From Alphaproteobacteria bacterium (GTDB lineage Bacteria; Pseudomonadota; Alphaproteobacteria; Acetobacterales; Acetobacteraceae): 9,336 nt of DNA. The stretch is from contig JAAFHD010000116.1 in assembly GCA_013298245.1 (NCBI GenBank), forward strand, positions 1 through 9,336, written 5' to 3'. The number at the start of each line of letters is the position of its first letter. Within the stretch, counting starts at the first letter, position 1. The position numbers and the translations under genes are program-made. The notes beneath the pieces were generated by a model that searched no databases, had not been told where the DNA came from, and worked only from the letters and a program-made list of their open reading frames with translations. Shown here one piece after another: positions 1 through 6,507 of the stretch.

Positions 1-40
1 CCCGCTTGGGATGGAAGCGATGCTTCGGCTGGCGCCTCAC

Positions 41-58
41 GGGGTGATCGCGATCCCC
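41..58. repeat. Imperfect inverted repeat downstream of the left-hand operon
   Basis: GGGG and GATC pair with GATC and CCCC across 41-58, with one bulged T and almost no loop; the core GATCGCGATC is a perfect 10-base palindrome. It lies 35 bases past the stop of the 88-residue protein gene. It could help end the minus-strand transcript, but no T run follows on either strand. The rest of 1-92 holds no supportable gene; a GTG at 40 on the minus strand could begin one that leaves the window. Confidence 0.3.
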
Positions 59-92
59 TTGGCGTCAGTCTGCGGGGAAGCGCGGCGGGCCG

Positions 93-359
93 TCAATCCG
101 GTGGCGAAAGATGCGCCAGCACGCCCCGCGCGGCGCGCGACTGTTCGGCCACCGCGGCGTTCAGCGCGGCCAAGGCGCGCCCGATATCCGGTGCATCCCC
201 AGCCGCAATGGCCGCATTGATCAGGCGTAGATTGGCGGTGACGGACAGCACCGCACCGGTCACCGCGCGGACCAGCTGTTCGGGGCTGGCGGGCGGCGCC
301 ACCACGAAAGGTGGCGCACCAGGCAGGAAGATGCCGGCGGGGGGAAGATTGGGCTGCAT
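93..359 (-). CDS. Small hypothetical protein, 88 aa
   Basis: I do not recognise a family. The protein opens with a Pro-rich stretch (about residues 5-26) and continues with an Ala-rich, probably helical segment (about 27-82). It has no cysteine, no clear signal peptide and no clear membrane helix, so it is probably a small cytosolic helical protein. The ATG at 359 has a modest AGGG seven bases upstream. It begins 34 bases after the stop of the Bug receptor on the same strand, so it is probably the last gene of the hydrolase-receptor unit. The main doubt is that high-GC DNA readily gives chance reading frames of this size. Support comes from its position, strand and spacing, not from homology. 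Confidence 0.5.
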   Translation of the reverse strand: MQPNLPPAGIFLPGAPPFVVAPPASPEQLVRAVTGAVLSVTANLRLINAAIAAGDAPDIGRALAALNAAVAEQSRAARGVLAHLSPPD

Positions 360-393
360 GCGCGCACCCTACCCCCGCCCGGTAAACGCCAGG

Positions 394-1365
394 TTAATCG
401 GCAAACGCCTGCGCCGCCTGGATCACCGGCCGCCAGCGGGCGATGTCGGCCTGCCAAAAACGACGGTGATACGCGGGTGTGGCGCGTTCCGCCGGCACCG
501 GCGCCGTGCCCAGATCCGCGAAGCGCTGCACCAGCGTCGGCGCCCGCAGCGCCACCTGCAAGGATTGCGAGAAGCGGTTCACGATCGCCTCCGGCGTGCC
601 CCGCGGTGCATAAAGGCCGTGCCAGACCGACACCTCGAAGCCCGGCATGCCGGCGGACGCGGCGGTGGGCACGTTGGGCAGCGACGCCACGCGATCCGTC
701 GTCGTCACCGCATAGGCGCGGATGGTACCGGCGCGAATCTGTTCAGTGGTGTTGGTGGTCTGGTCGCACATCAGGTCCACGGTGCCGGCGACCAGGTCGT
801 TCATGGCCGGGCCGGTGCCGCGATACGGCACGGTGGTGACGGGCACATTCAGCGCCGCCTGGAACATCATGCCACAGAGGTGGCTGGCGGCGCCGATGCC
901 GGCATTGGCCATGTTCAGGCCCTCGCGCCGCTGGCGGATCAGCGCGATCAATTCCTGCAGGGTGTTGGCTTCCAGGTTGCGGCGGCCGACGATGGTCATC
1001 GGCACTTCGGTCACCAGCCCGATCGTCTCGAAGCCGTTCACCGCGTCATAGGCCAGGCGCCGATACATCGAGGGGATCACGCCCATGCCGATGTGGTGGC
1101 ACAGCACCGTATAGCCATCCGGCCGCGCGGTCGCGACGCGCTGCGCGCCCAGCGTACCGCCCGCACCAGCGACGTTTTCGACCACCACCGTGCCGCCCAT
1201 CTCGCGGCCCATTTCGGCCGAGATCAGGCGCGCCACCGTGTCGGTCGGGCCGCCGGCGGCGAAGGGCACGATCATGGTGATCGGGCGGGTGGGGAAGGAT
1301 TGCGCGAAGGCGGGGGCGGCCAAGGCAGCGGGTGCTGCCAGCGCCGCGCGGCGGGTGATGGTCAT
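394..1365 (-). CDS. Bug/TctC-family tripartite tricarboxylate transporter substrate-binding receptor
   Basis: Periplasmic solute receptor of the Bug (TctC, COG3181) family, which captures carboxylate-type ligands for a TctAB membrane permease. The 323 residues match the usual length. Residues 1-22 form an export signal with an Arg pair (R5-R6) and an A-F-A-Q cleavage region; there is no lipobox cysteine. Family hallmarks follow: PFAAGGPTDTVAR (34-46, with D42 in the ligand-pocket loop), VVENVAGAGG (61-70), the RPDGYT turn (81-86), VPYRGTGPAMNDLVAG (179-194), LPNVPTAASAGMPGFEV (229-245) and APRGTP (253-258). The ATG at 1365 has GGAAAG seven bases upstream. It lies 75 bases after the hydrolase stop on the same strand, so co-transcription is likely. 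The ligand cannot be read from the sequence. No tctA or tctB is present, so it may work with a permease encoded elsewhere, as is common for Bug orphans, or act as a sensor partner. Confidence 0.93.
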   Translation of the reverse strand: MTITRRAALAAPAALAAPAFAQSFPTRPITMIVPFAAGGPTDTVARLISAEMGREMGGTVVVENVAGAGGTLGAQRVATARPDGYTVLCHHIGMGVIPSMYRRLAYDAVNGFETIGLVTEVPMTIVGRRNLEANTLQELIALIRQRREGLNMANAGIGAASHLCGMMFQAALNVPVTTVPYRGTGPAMNDLVAGTVDLMCDQTTNTTEQIRAGTIRAYAVTTTDRVASLPNVPTAASAGMPGFEVSVWHGLYAPRGTPEAIVNRFSQSLQVALRAPTLVQRFADLGTAPVPAERATPAYHRRFWQADIARWRPVIQAAQAFAD

Positions 1366-1440
1366 TGTTGTTCTTTCCGTGTGAGGGCGATGGGTTATTG
1401 CCGAGGCTTTTGCCGCGAAACCATGATCTTCATCAAGCTT

Positions 1441-2982
1441 TCACCACTGCCCGAGGAAGACACCCGCCTTCTTGTGCGAATCCGTGCGCATCTCTGCCTC
1501 CTCAAAGGTGATCGTGGTCCGCCGCTTCAGCCTGGTGAACCAGGCCAGCAGTGTCTCCTTCATCGCAGCCCGCGTCGCGGCCAGCGCCGGGTCATCGCCA
1601 AGGTCGTGGAATTCATCGGGGTCGGCTTCCAGGTCGAACAGCTGCGGCCGCATCCCCGATGACCAATGGATGTATTTGTAGCGCGCACCCCGCACCATCC
1701 ATGCATGGTGGTTGCCCACCGGCAGCCCCAAGCGCCGCCGCGCGCCGCGGAACGTCCAATCCAATTCGGAAAACGCCGCCTCTCGCCACGCAGCCGCCGT
1801 GCCGCGCGTCAACCCCAGCAGGGACCGCCCCTCCACCACATGGGGTGCTGCCGGCAGGCCCAGCGCGTCCAGGATGGTCGGCACCACATCCACGGCTTCG
1901 ACCAACCGCGCATCGGCCACGCCGCGCGCCCCTTCCGGGTCCGCCACAATGAACGGCACCTTCTGCACGCAGTCGTGGAACAGCTCCTTCTCGCCCAGCC
2001 AATGGTCGCCCAGGAAATCGCCATGGTCGGCGCAGAAAATGACCAGCGTGTCCTTCCACAGATCCGCCGCCTCCAGTGCGTCCCACACACGGCCCAGATG
2101 GTGGTCCAGCTCCGCGATCAGCCCCTGATAAGCCGGGCGCACCGTGTCGATGCAGTCCTGGCTTTGGAAGCTTTGCGCAACCTCCTCATCCATGAAGCCG
2201 CGCTGCACCGGGTGCGCGTTCCATTCATCGGGGTGGCGCTTCACCGGCAGGCATTGGTTCGGCGAATACATCGCGTGATAGGGCGCCGGCGCGATATACG
2301 GCCAGTGCGGCTTCACATAGGACAGGTGCAACACCCAGGGCGCATCGCCCTGCCCCGCAATGAACTCCAGCGCGCGGTCGGTCGTATACGCCGTTTCCGA
2401 ATGTTCGGCCTTGATTCGCGCGGGGTGGCGCGCGTTGCGCATATGCCAGCCCGATTGCACCGCGCCGTTTTCATCCGTCACGGAAATCACGTAATCCGTC
2501 CACGGATCGCGGCTGTCATAGCCCTGTGCCCGCAGCCAATGCGCGTAGTTGCTGTCGGGCTCGCCGTGGTGGCCATCATGCCGATCCACCAGCTCGAACC
2601 AGCCTTCCTTCAGCAGCACCGCCAATTCACTGGCGCCATCCATCGCCAGGCGTTGCATGCCATGCGCATCGGGCAGCACATGCGTCTTGCCGGCCAGCAC
2701 CAGGCGGCGCCCACTTTCCCGCAAGTGCCAGCCCAGCGTCACTTCACCCAGGGACAGCGGCACGCGGTTATGCGTCGCGCCATGCGACGACACATAGCGC
2801 CCCGTGTAATACGACATGCGCGACGGCCCGCAGATGCCCGATTGCACATAGGCATTGGTGAAGCGCACCCCACGCGCGGCCAGCCGATCAAGATTGGGGG
2901 TTTTCAGGAAAGGATGTCCCGCACATCCCATGTGGTCGAAGCGGAACTGGTCGGCCATGATGAACAGCACGTTGCGCGCCAT
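1441..2982 (-). CDS. Sulfatase-family hydrolase (arylsulfatase / phosphonate monoester hydrolase-like)
   Basis: Alkaline-phosphatase-superfamily hydrolase of 513 residues that cleaves sulfate or phosphonate/phosphate esters. The N-terminal motif NVLFIMADQ supplies metal ligand D11. C51 lies in CGPSR, the Cys-type signature converted to formylglycine by a maturation enzyme, and is followed by the YYTGR segment. GKTH gives K99 and H101, KPHWPY gives H226, and CADHGDFLGDH gives metal ligands D319 and H320. K341 follows. The C-terminal domain carries the FDLEADPDEFHDL motif (449-461) typical of sulfatases. CGPSR rather than CxPSR with a bulky x, together with the APAPYHAMY segment (231-239), recalls phosphonate monoester hydrolases from memory of that family, so the true substrate class is open. 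There is no signal peptide, so it is cytosolic unless exported otherwise. GGGGG lies six bases before the ATG. It heads the unit with the Bug receptor downstream, which suggests hydrolysis of an imported ester. Confidence 0.92.
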   Translation of the reverse strand: MARNVLFIMADQFRFDHMGCAGHPFLKTPNLDRLAARGVRFTNAYVQSGICGPSRMSYYTGRYVSSHGATHNRVPLSLGEVTLGWHLRESGRRLVLAGKTHVLPDAHGMQRLAMDGASELAVLLKEGWFELVDRHDGHHGEPDSNYAHWLRAQGYDSRDPWTDYVISVTDENGAVQSGWHMRNARHPARIKAEHSETAYTTDRALEFIAGQGDAPWVLHLSYVKPHWPYIAPAPYHAMYSPNQCLPVKRHPDEWNAHPVQRGFMDEEVAQSFQSQDCIDTVRPAYQGLIAELDHHLGRVWDALEAADLWKDTLVIFCADHGDFLGDHWLGEKELFHDCVQKVPFIVADPEGARGVADARLVEAVDVVPTILDALGLPAAPHVVEGRSLLGLTRGTAAAWREAAFSELDWTFRGARRRLGLPVGNHHAWMVRGARYKYIHWSSGMRPQLFDLEADPDEFHDLGDDPALAATRAAMKETLLAWFTRLKRRTTITFEEAEMRTDSHKKAGVFLGQW

Positions 2983-3033
2983 GTCTTTCCCCCTTGGTCA
3001 GCGCGACGATAAGCACCGATGGGAGGATTGAAC
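2983..3033. promoter_or_regulatory. Compact divergent intergenic region with both ribosome binding sites
   Basis: Only 51 bases separate the start of the minus-strand hydrolase from the start of the plus-strand Bug receptor. Both Shine-Dalgarno sites lie inside: AAGGGGG on the minus strand (2989-2995, six bases from the ATG) and GGGAGG on the plus strand (3021-3026, seven bases from the ATG). I could not place a convincing -35/-10 pair for either gene. At least one promoter probably overlaps the neighbouring coding sequence, and shared control of the divergent pair is plausible but inferred. Confidence 0.55.
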
Positions 3034-3972
3034 ATGCACCGCCGCACGCTTCTGGCTGGCCTGGCCGCCACACCAGCACTCGCGCAATCCGATCCCAACC
3101 GGCTGGTCGCGGCCTTCCCGCCGGGGGCGGCGGTGGACGCCACCTGCCGCCTGCTGGCGGATGCCGCGCAGCGCAGCCCCTTGGGTGCGACGGTGGTGGA
3201 AAACCGTGCCGGCGCCAATGGCAATATCGCCGCCGCCTTCGTGGCCCGCGCGCGGCCCGATGGGCGCACGCTGCTGGCCACCATCGACCCCACCTTCACC
3301 GTCAACCCGCATGTCTATCCGAACCTCGGCTTCGAGCCGGCGGCGCTGGAACCCGTGGCATTGATCGGCACATTCCCGCTCGCACTGCTGGCACATCCCT
3401 CCTCCGGCATCACCGACCTGGCCGGCTTCACCCGCGCGGCGCAGGCACAGGGACTGCTCTATGCCTCGGCCGGTGCGGGCAGCCCCGGGCATCTGGCGAT
3501 GGAGGCGCTGCGCATCCGGCTTGGCCTGGCCCCTGACCGGCTGGAACACGTGCCGCTGCGCGGCAATGCCCAGGCGGTGGCCGAACTGGTCGCCGGCCGC
3601 GTGCCGGTCGGTATCCTCGCGATCGGCGGCGGGCCGCAATTCATCCGCGAAGGCCTGGTGCGCGCCATCGCGACGTCCGGCACCGCGCGCGACCCCGCCC
3701 TGCCCGATGTGCCCACGCTGTCCGAGGCCGGCCTGCCCGGCTTCGACATCCGCTTCGCCATCGGCCTGTGGGCGCCGCGCGGCACGCCCGATGCCGCCCG
3801 CGCAGCCTGGGTCACGCTGGGGCGCGAGGTCTTCGCCGCCCAACGCGCGCGCATCGAAGCCTTGGGCGTGGTGGCCGAGGCCGGTGACGGCGCGGCCCTT
3901 TCCGCCTGGATCACCGCGCAGGCGCCACGCTGGGCTGCGGTCGCGCGGGACGCGCGCATGCGGGCGGAATAG
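3034..3972 (+). CDS. Bug/TctC-family tripartite tricarboxylate transporter substrate-binding receptor (second copy)
   Basis: A second periplasmic Bug-family receptor, 312 residues, clearly diverged from the one at 394-1365 and so probably with a different ligand. An Arg pair (R3-R4), a short hydrophobic stretch and the cleavage region ALAQ (about residue 18) form the signal. Family marks are FPPGAAVDATCR (28-39, D35 in the pocket loop), VVENRAGANGN (54-64), RPDGRT (74-79), ASAGAGSPGHLAME (144-157), VPLRGNAQAVAELVAG (173-188), LPDVPTLSEAGLPGFDI (223-239) and APRGTP (247-252). An ATG five codons earlier (3019) is in frame, but the GGGAGG at 3021-3026 lies inside those codons and is well spaced only for the ATG at 3034, so I chose 3034. 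It is transcribed away from the hydrolase. Its last nine codons are tandemly duplicated just after the stop. Confidence 0.92.
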   Translation: MHRRTLLAGLAATPALAQSDPNRLVAAFPPGAAVDATCRLLADAAQRSPLGATVVENRAGANGNIAAAFVARARPDGRTLLATIDPTFTVNPHVYPNLGFEPAALEPVALIGTFPLALLAHPSSGITDLAGFTRAAQAQGLLYASAGAGSPGHLAMEALRIRLGLAPDRLEHVPLRGNAQAVAELVAGRVPVGILAIGGGPQFIREGLVRAIATSGTARDPALPDVPTLSEAGLPGFDIRFAIGLWAPRGTPDAARAAWVTLGREVFAAQRARIEALGVVAEAGDGAALSAWITAQAPRWAAVARDARMRAE

Positions 3973-3999
3973 CGGGACGCGCGCATGCGCGCTGAATAG
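3946..3999 (+). repeat. 27-bp tandem duplication of a gene end, including the stop codon
   Basis: Two abutting 27-base units (3946-3972 and 3973-3999) match at 25 of 27 positions. Unit 1 encodes the last nine codons of the Bug receptor, RDARMRAE plus TAG. Unit 2, in the same frame, would encode exactly the same RDARMRAE plus TAG. The two mismatches (CGG/CGC and GCG/GCT) are both at third positions and synonymous. Unit 2 also contains a perfect 14-base palindrome, GCGCGCATGCGCGC, at 3979-3992. Confidence 0.9.
3979..3992. repeat. Perfect 14-bp palindrome GCGCGCATGCGCGC
   Basis: A self-complementary 14-mer seven bases after the Bug receptor stop codon, inside the second unit of the tandem duplication. 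The equivalent place in unit 1 has a shorter palindrome because of the CGG/CGC difference. It has no loop bases and no T tract, so it is not a standard terminator. It could be a protein-binding half-site or simply a product of GC-rich sequence. Confidence 0.5.
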
Positions 4000-4064
4000 C
4001 CATCCGGAATCGACAGGTAGCGAATCACTTCCGCATCGCGCAGTTTTGAACGACCGCGCATCGC

Positions 4065-4083
4065 CGGGGGGGATGAGCCTTTG
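4065..4083 (+). promoter_or_regulatory. G7-tract ribosome binding site deciding a TTG start
   Basis: A run of seven G (4066-4072) lies eight bases before the TTG at 4081. This is the only well-placed start for the kinase reading frame that keeps the arginine-containing tail before the first membrane helix. The ATG at 4073 touches the G run and is in another frame that stops at 4216, so it is unlikely to be used. Confidence 0.55.
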
Positions 4084-6474
4084 GGCAGGCCGCATATCAT
4101 CGAGAAGCACCAGGACCGCCCAGGGGATACCCTGCGCGGCGCCAAGCGAAGCCATGCCGGCAGCCGGCTGTTGCTGTTGCTGGCCAGCATTGTCGGCACC
4201 GCCGCGCTGGTCCTGACCTGGTCCATCGCACTCGACATCATCCGCGCCGAAAACACAGAGCGCGAATACAGCACGCAAACCCGCGCCATGATGGCCGCCC
4301 GCCAGGGGCGCGACGCTATCCCCCGCGCGCTGGAACCGGCCGACCGCGCATTGGCCCTGATGCAAACGCGCGCCAGCGCCATCACGCGCAATGCGCGGGC
4401 GGACATCGAAGCGATTGAACAGACACTCTCGGGCATTGCGCGCCGCGGGCAGGACGGCATCCGCGCCCTGGCCGTGACCGACGCCACCGGCGGCATCGCC
4501 TGGCAAAGCCAGCCGGGCGTGGTCGGCACCTGGCTTGGCAACGCGGATTTCTTCATGGCGCATCGCTTCGGGCGGATGGCGCCGGTGCTGTCGCGCTTCA
4601 GCGGGCCGGGGGGCGGCGGGCTCCTGGTGCTGACGCAGCCCATCCTGGGCGCGGGCGGCGTCTTCAATGGCGTGGCGCTGGCGGTGCTGGAACCGCTGCG
4701 TTTCGCGCAAAGCCTGCCCAGCACGGTCGCCCCCGGTGACGCGCAGGTGGCACTGTTCCACAGCGACGGCACGCTGATCGCGCGCGGGCGCAACACCGCC
4801 ACCGCGCAAACCACGCCCCGCCTGGACCCCGCCCTGCTGCCCGACACCGCCCCCGGTGCGACCGGCGAGCGCAGCCTGACGCGCCGCGACGGCACGGCCA
4901 ACCTCGCCACCGCCTTCGGCAGCGCCCAGGTGAACGGCTTCGACCTGGTGGTGCTGGCCAGCATCGAGGACCCGCAGGGCGGCATCACGCCCTCGCGCAT
5001 TGCCCTGGTGGTCTATGGCCTGGCTGGGGCCTTGTCCTGCCTGGTGATCTTCGCGCTGCTGTGGCTGTTCGGCCGGCTGCTGCGCACTGACGATGACGAA
5101 GCGCAGGTGGCAGTCGAGGCCTCACCCGCCACCGCGCCGGAGACATTGGTGGTTCCCGCAATATCGGCCCCTGCCTTGGCCATCCCCGCACTGGCCGCGC
5201 CCGCACTGGCCGCGCCCGCACTGGCCTCGCCCACCTTGGCCGCGCCCACGCTGTTGCGCAGCGAAGTGGTCCCGCCCGTGCGCGACTACACACCACTGCC
5301 CGTGCCCATCCCGCCGCCGGCCAATCTGATCGAAGGCCTGCCCACCGTCGCCTATGCCGCGCGGCTGATGCCGGATGCCGAACCCATGGTGCGCATCACC
5401 GCCGTGAACTCCACACTGCGCCAGGTGACCGGCTGGGAAACCCAGGTCTTCCAGGATGTCGCGCGCTGGCAGCGCACCATCGACTGGGGCAGCTACCCCG
5501 CCGGCCTGCCGCTGCTGGAGCGCCTGGCGCAACCGCTGGCACCCGGCGAGGAACCGATGCGCGAGGCCCAGGTGGAATACCGCCTGCGCCGCCCCGACGG
5601 CACTTGGATGTGGCTGCGCGAGACCGCCAAGGTGGTCGCCCGCCACCCGACGCATCTGGATGTGCTGGGGTGCCTCGCGGATGTCACGCGCGAACGTGAA
5701 CTGGCCGCACAAGCCGACAGCGCCAGCCGCGTCGCCGCGCGTGGTGCCATGGCCGCGGGCCTGGCGCATGAACTGAACCAGCCCTTGGCCGTGATGTCGC
5801 TGGCCGCCGAAAACGCCATGGAAGCGCTGGAGGAAGGCGCGGCAGGTATTCCTGAGGCACTGAACCGCCTGCGCCGGATAGCGACCCAGGCCGAACGGGC
5901 GAAGGTGATCGCGTCCCAACTGCGCAGCTTCGCGCGGCTGGAGGCAGCGGTGCTGGAACCCGTCTCGCTCGCCGCCGCCGCGCGCGGCGCGATGGGCTTG
6001 ATGTCAGGCGCGCTGCGGGAAGCCAATATCGAGGTGGAACTGCGCGTGGACCCGGGCCTGGCGCCGGTGCGCGGCCAGCCCGTGCTGGTCGAACAGGTGA
6101 TCGTGAACCTGTTGCAGAACGCGCGCGACGCCATCATCACCCAGGAAGCCGGCCCGCGCCGCATCATCATTCAGGGCGAGCCCGGCGTCGAAGCGCATGA
6201 AATGCGCCTGCTGGTCAGCGACACCGGCGGTGGCGTGCCCGGCGAAGCGCTGGAACGCGTCTTCGACCCCTTCTTCACCACCAAATCCGCCACAAAAGGG
6301 ACCGGCTTGGGCCTGCCCTTGTGCCGGTCCATCATGCTGCGCTTCGGCGGCGGCATCGCGCTGACCAACCTGCCCAGCGGCCTGGGTGCCGAGGCCGTGC
6401 TGACCTTCGTGCGCGCCCGCCTGCCGCAGGCGGAAAGCCCCATGGCAACGCCGGAGTTGACGCAGGGGGTTTGA
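4081..6474 (+). CDS. Membrane-bound sensor histidine kinase (Cache-like sensor, PAS, HisKA, HATPase_c)
   Basis: A 797-residue kinase that senses a periplasmic signal and autophosphorylates for an unidentified response regulator. A short cytoplasmic tail is followed by helix 1 (about 29-54), a periplasmic domain (about 55-305) resembling double-Cache/PDC sensors, and helix 2 (about 306-332). A Pro/Ala-rich linker (345-415) holds five PALAx-like repeats. A PAS-like domain (about 417-540) contains RRPDGTWMWLRE (503-514) and CLADVTRERE (531-540). HisKA has the phospho-acceptor H563 in GLAHELNQPL. The ATPase domain has an N-box NLLQNARDAI (676-685), G1 DTGGGVPGE (714-722), an F-box FDPFFTTK (728-735) and G2 GTGLGLPL (740-747). 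There is no receiver domain. The start is TTG. The G1 and G2 boxes are intact, so it should be active. The end of the protein, after about residue 780, is unstructured. No regulator gene is adjacent, so its partner and signal are unknown. Confidence 0.93.
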   Translation: MGRPHIIEKHQDRPGDTLRGAKRSHAGSRLLLLLASIVGTAALVLTWSIALDIIRAENTEREYSTQTRAMMAARQGRDAIPRALEPADRALALMQTRASAITRNARADIEAIEQTLSGIARRGQDGIRALAVTDATGGIAWQSQPGVVGTWLGNADFFMAHRFGRMAPVLSRFSGPGGGGLLVLTQPILGAGGVFNGVALAVLEPLRFAQSLPSTVAPGDAQVALFHSDGTLIARGRNTATAQTTPRLDPALLPDTAPGATGERSLTRRDGTANLATAFGSAQVNGFDLVVLASIEDPQGGITPSRIALVVYGLAGALSCLVIFALLWLFGRLLRTDDDEAQVAVEASPATAPETLVVPAISAPALAIPALAAPALAAPALASPTLAAPTLLRSEVVPPVRDYTPLPVPIPPPANLIEGLPTVAYAARLMPDAEPMVRITAVNSTLRQVTGWETQVFQDVARWQRTIDWGSYPAGLPLLERLAQPLAPGEEPMREAQVEYRLRRPDGTWMWLRETAKVVARHPTHLDVLGCLADVTRERELAAQADSASRVAARGAMAAGLAHELNQPLAVMSLAAENAMEALEEGAAGIPEALNRLRRIATQAERAKVIASQLRSFARLEAAVLEPVSLAAAARGAMGLMSGALREANIEVELRVDPGLAPVRGQPVLVEQVIVNLLQNARDAIITQEAGPRRIIIQGEPGVEAHEMRLLVSDTGGGVPGEALERVFDPFFTTKSATKGTGLGLPLCRSIMLRFGGGIALTNLPSGLGAEAVLTFVRARLPQAESPMATPELTQGV
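5170..5244 (+). repeat. 15-bp in-frame tandem repeats encoding a Pro-Ala-Leu-Ala linker
   Basis: Five consecutive 15-base units (starting at 5170, 5185, 5200, 5215 and 5230) encode PALAI, PALAA, PALAA, PALAS and PTLAA inside the kinase linker between membrane helix 2 and the PAS domain. The units at 5185 and 5200 are identical and the unit at 5215 differs by one base. The outer units are more diverged, which is the pattern expected of a repeat that grew from the middle. Unit gain or loss keeps the reading frame. Confidence 0.88.
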
Positions 6475-6477
6475 GAC

Positions 6478-6493
6478 AACCCTTGCGGGTTTT
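6478..6493 (+). terminator. Weak hairpin after the kinase gene, possible terminator
   Basis: AACCC (6478-6482) pairs with GGGTT (6487-6491) around a TTGC loop, four bases after the kinase stop, and is followed by TTGGTTT. The stem is only five base pairs and the T tract is interrupted by GG, so it would be a poor intrinsic terminator. A second hairpin follows directly at 6492-6507. Confidence 0.3.
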
Positions 6494-6507
6494 GGTTTCG
6501 TAACCAA
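6492..6507. repeat. Inverted repeat TTGGTT-TCGT-AACCAA
   Basis: A perfect six-base inverted repeat with a four-base spacer, 71 bases before folE. It is AT-rich compared with its surroundings. It could be a small operator, the second half of a weak double-hairpin terminator, or chance. GGTT of the preceding hairpin could pair with AACC here instead, so the two structures may compete. Confidence 0.35.

Noticed and set aside
1..92. Possible gene end or start at the left edge
   Set aside because: Frames are open but too short to judge; only a weak inverted repeat could be described.
208..1662. Long plus-strand open frame (484 codons) opposite the first Bug receptor
   Set aside because: Its product is Arg/His/Gly-rich with no recognisable domain, and it spans the antisense of a clear Bug receptor, the gap after it and part of the hydrolase. 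It is a typical high-GC shadow frame.
1666..3012. Long plus-strand open frame (448 codons) opposite the hydrolase
   Set aside because: It lies antisense to a gene with all sulfatase catalytic motifs; the translated product is Arg/His/Gln-rich and shows no domain.
4073..4216. ATG-started short frame at the kinase start
   Set aside because: The ATG touches the G run with no spacing and the product has a Cys run and no domain; the TTG frame leads into an intact kinase.
2998..4809. 603-codon minus-strand open frame
   Set aside because: It runs antisense across the second Bug receptor, the intergenic gap and the kinase N-terminal half. Its repetitive Gly/Ala/Arg/Gln composition marks it as a GC artefact.
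3459..5000. 513-codon minus-strand open frame
   Set aside because: Antisense to two well-supported genes, with low-complexity Arg/Ser/Ala/Pro sequence and no motif.
5122..5919. Minus-strand open frame (265 codons) with GRGQCGRGQ-like repeats
   Set aside because: The repeats are the reverse-strand reading of the kinase Pro/Ala linker, not a separate repeat protein.
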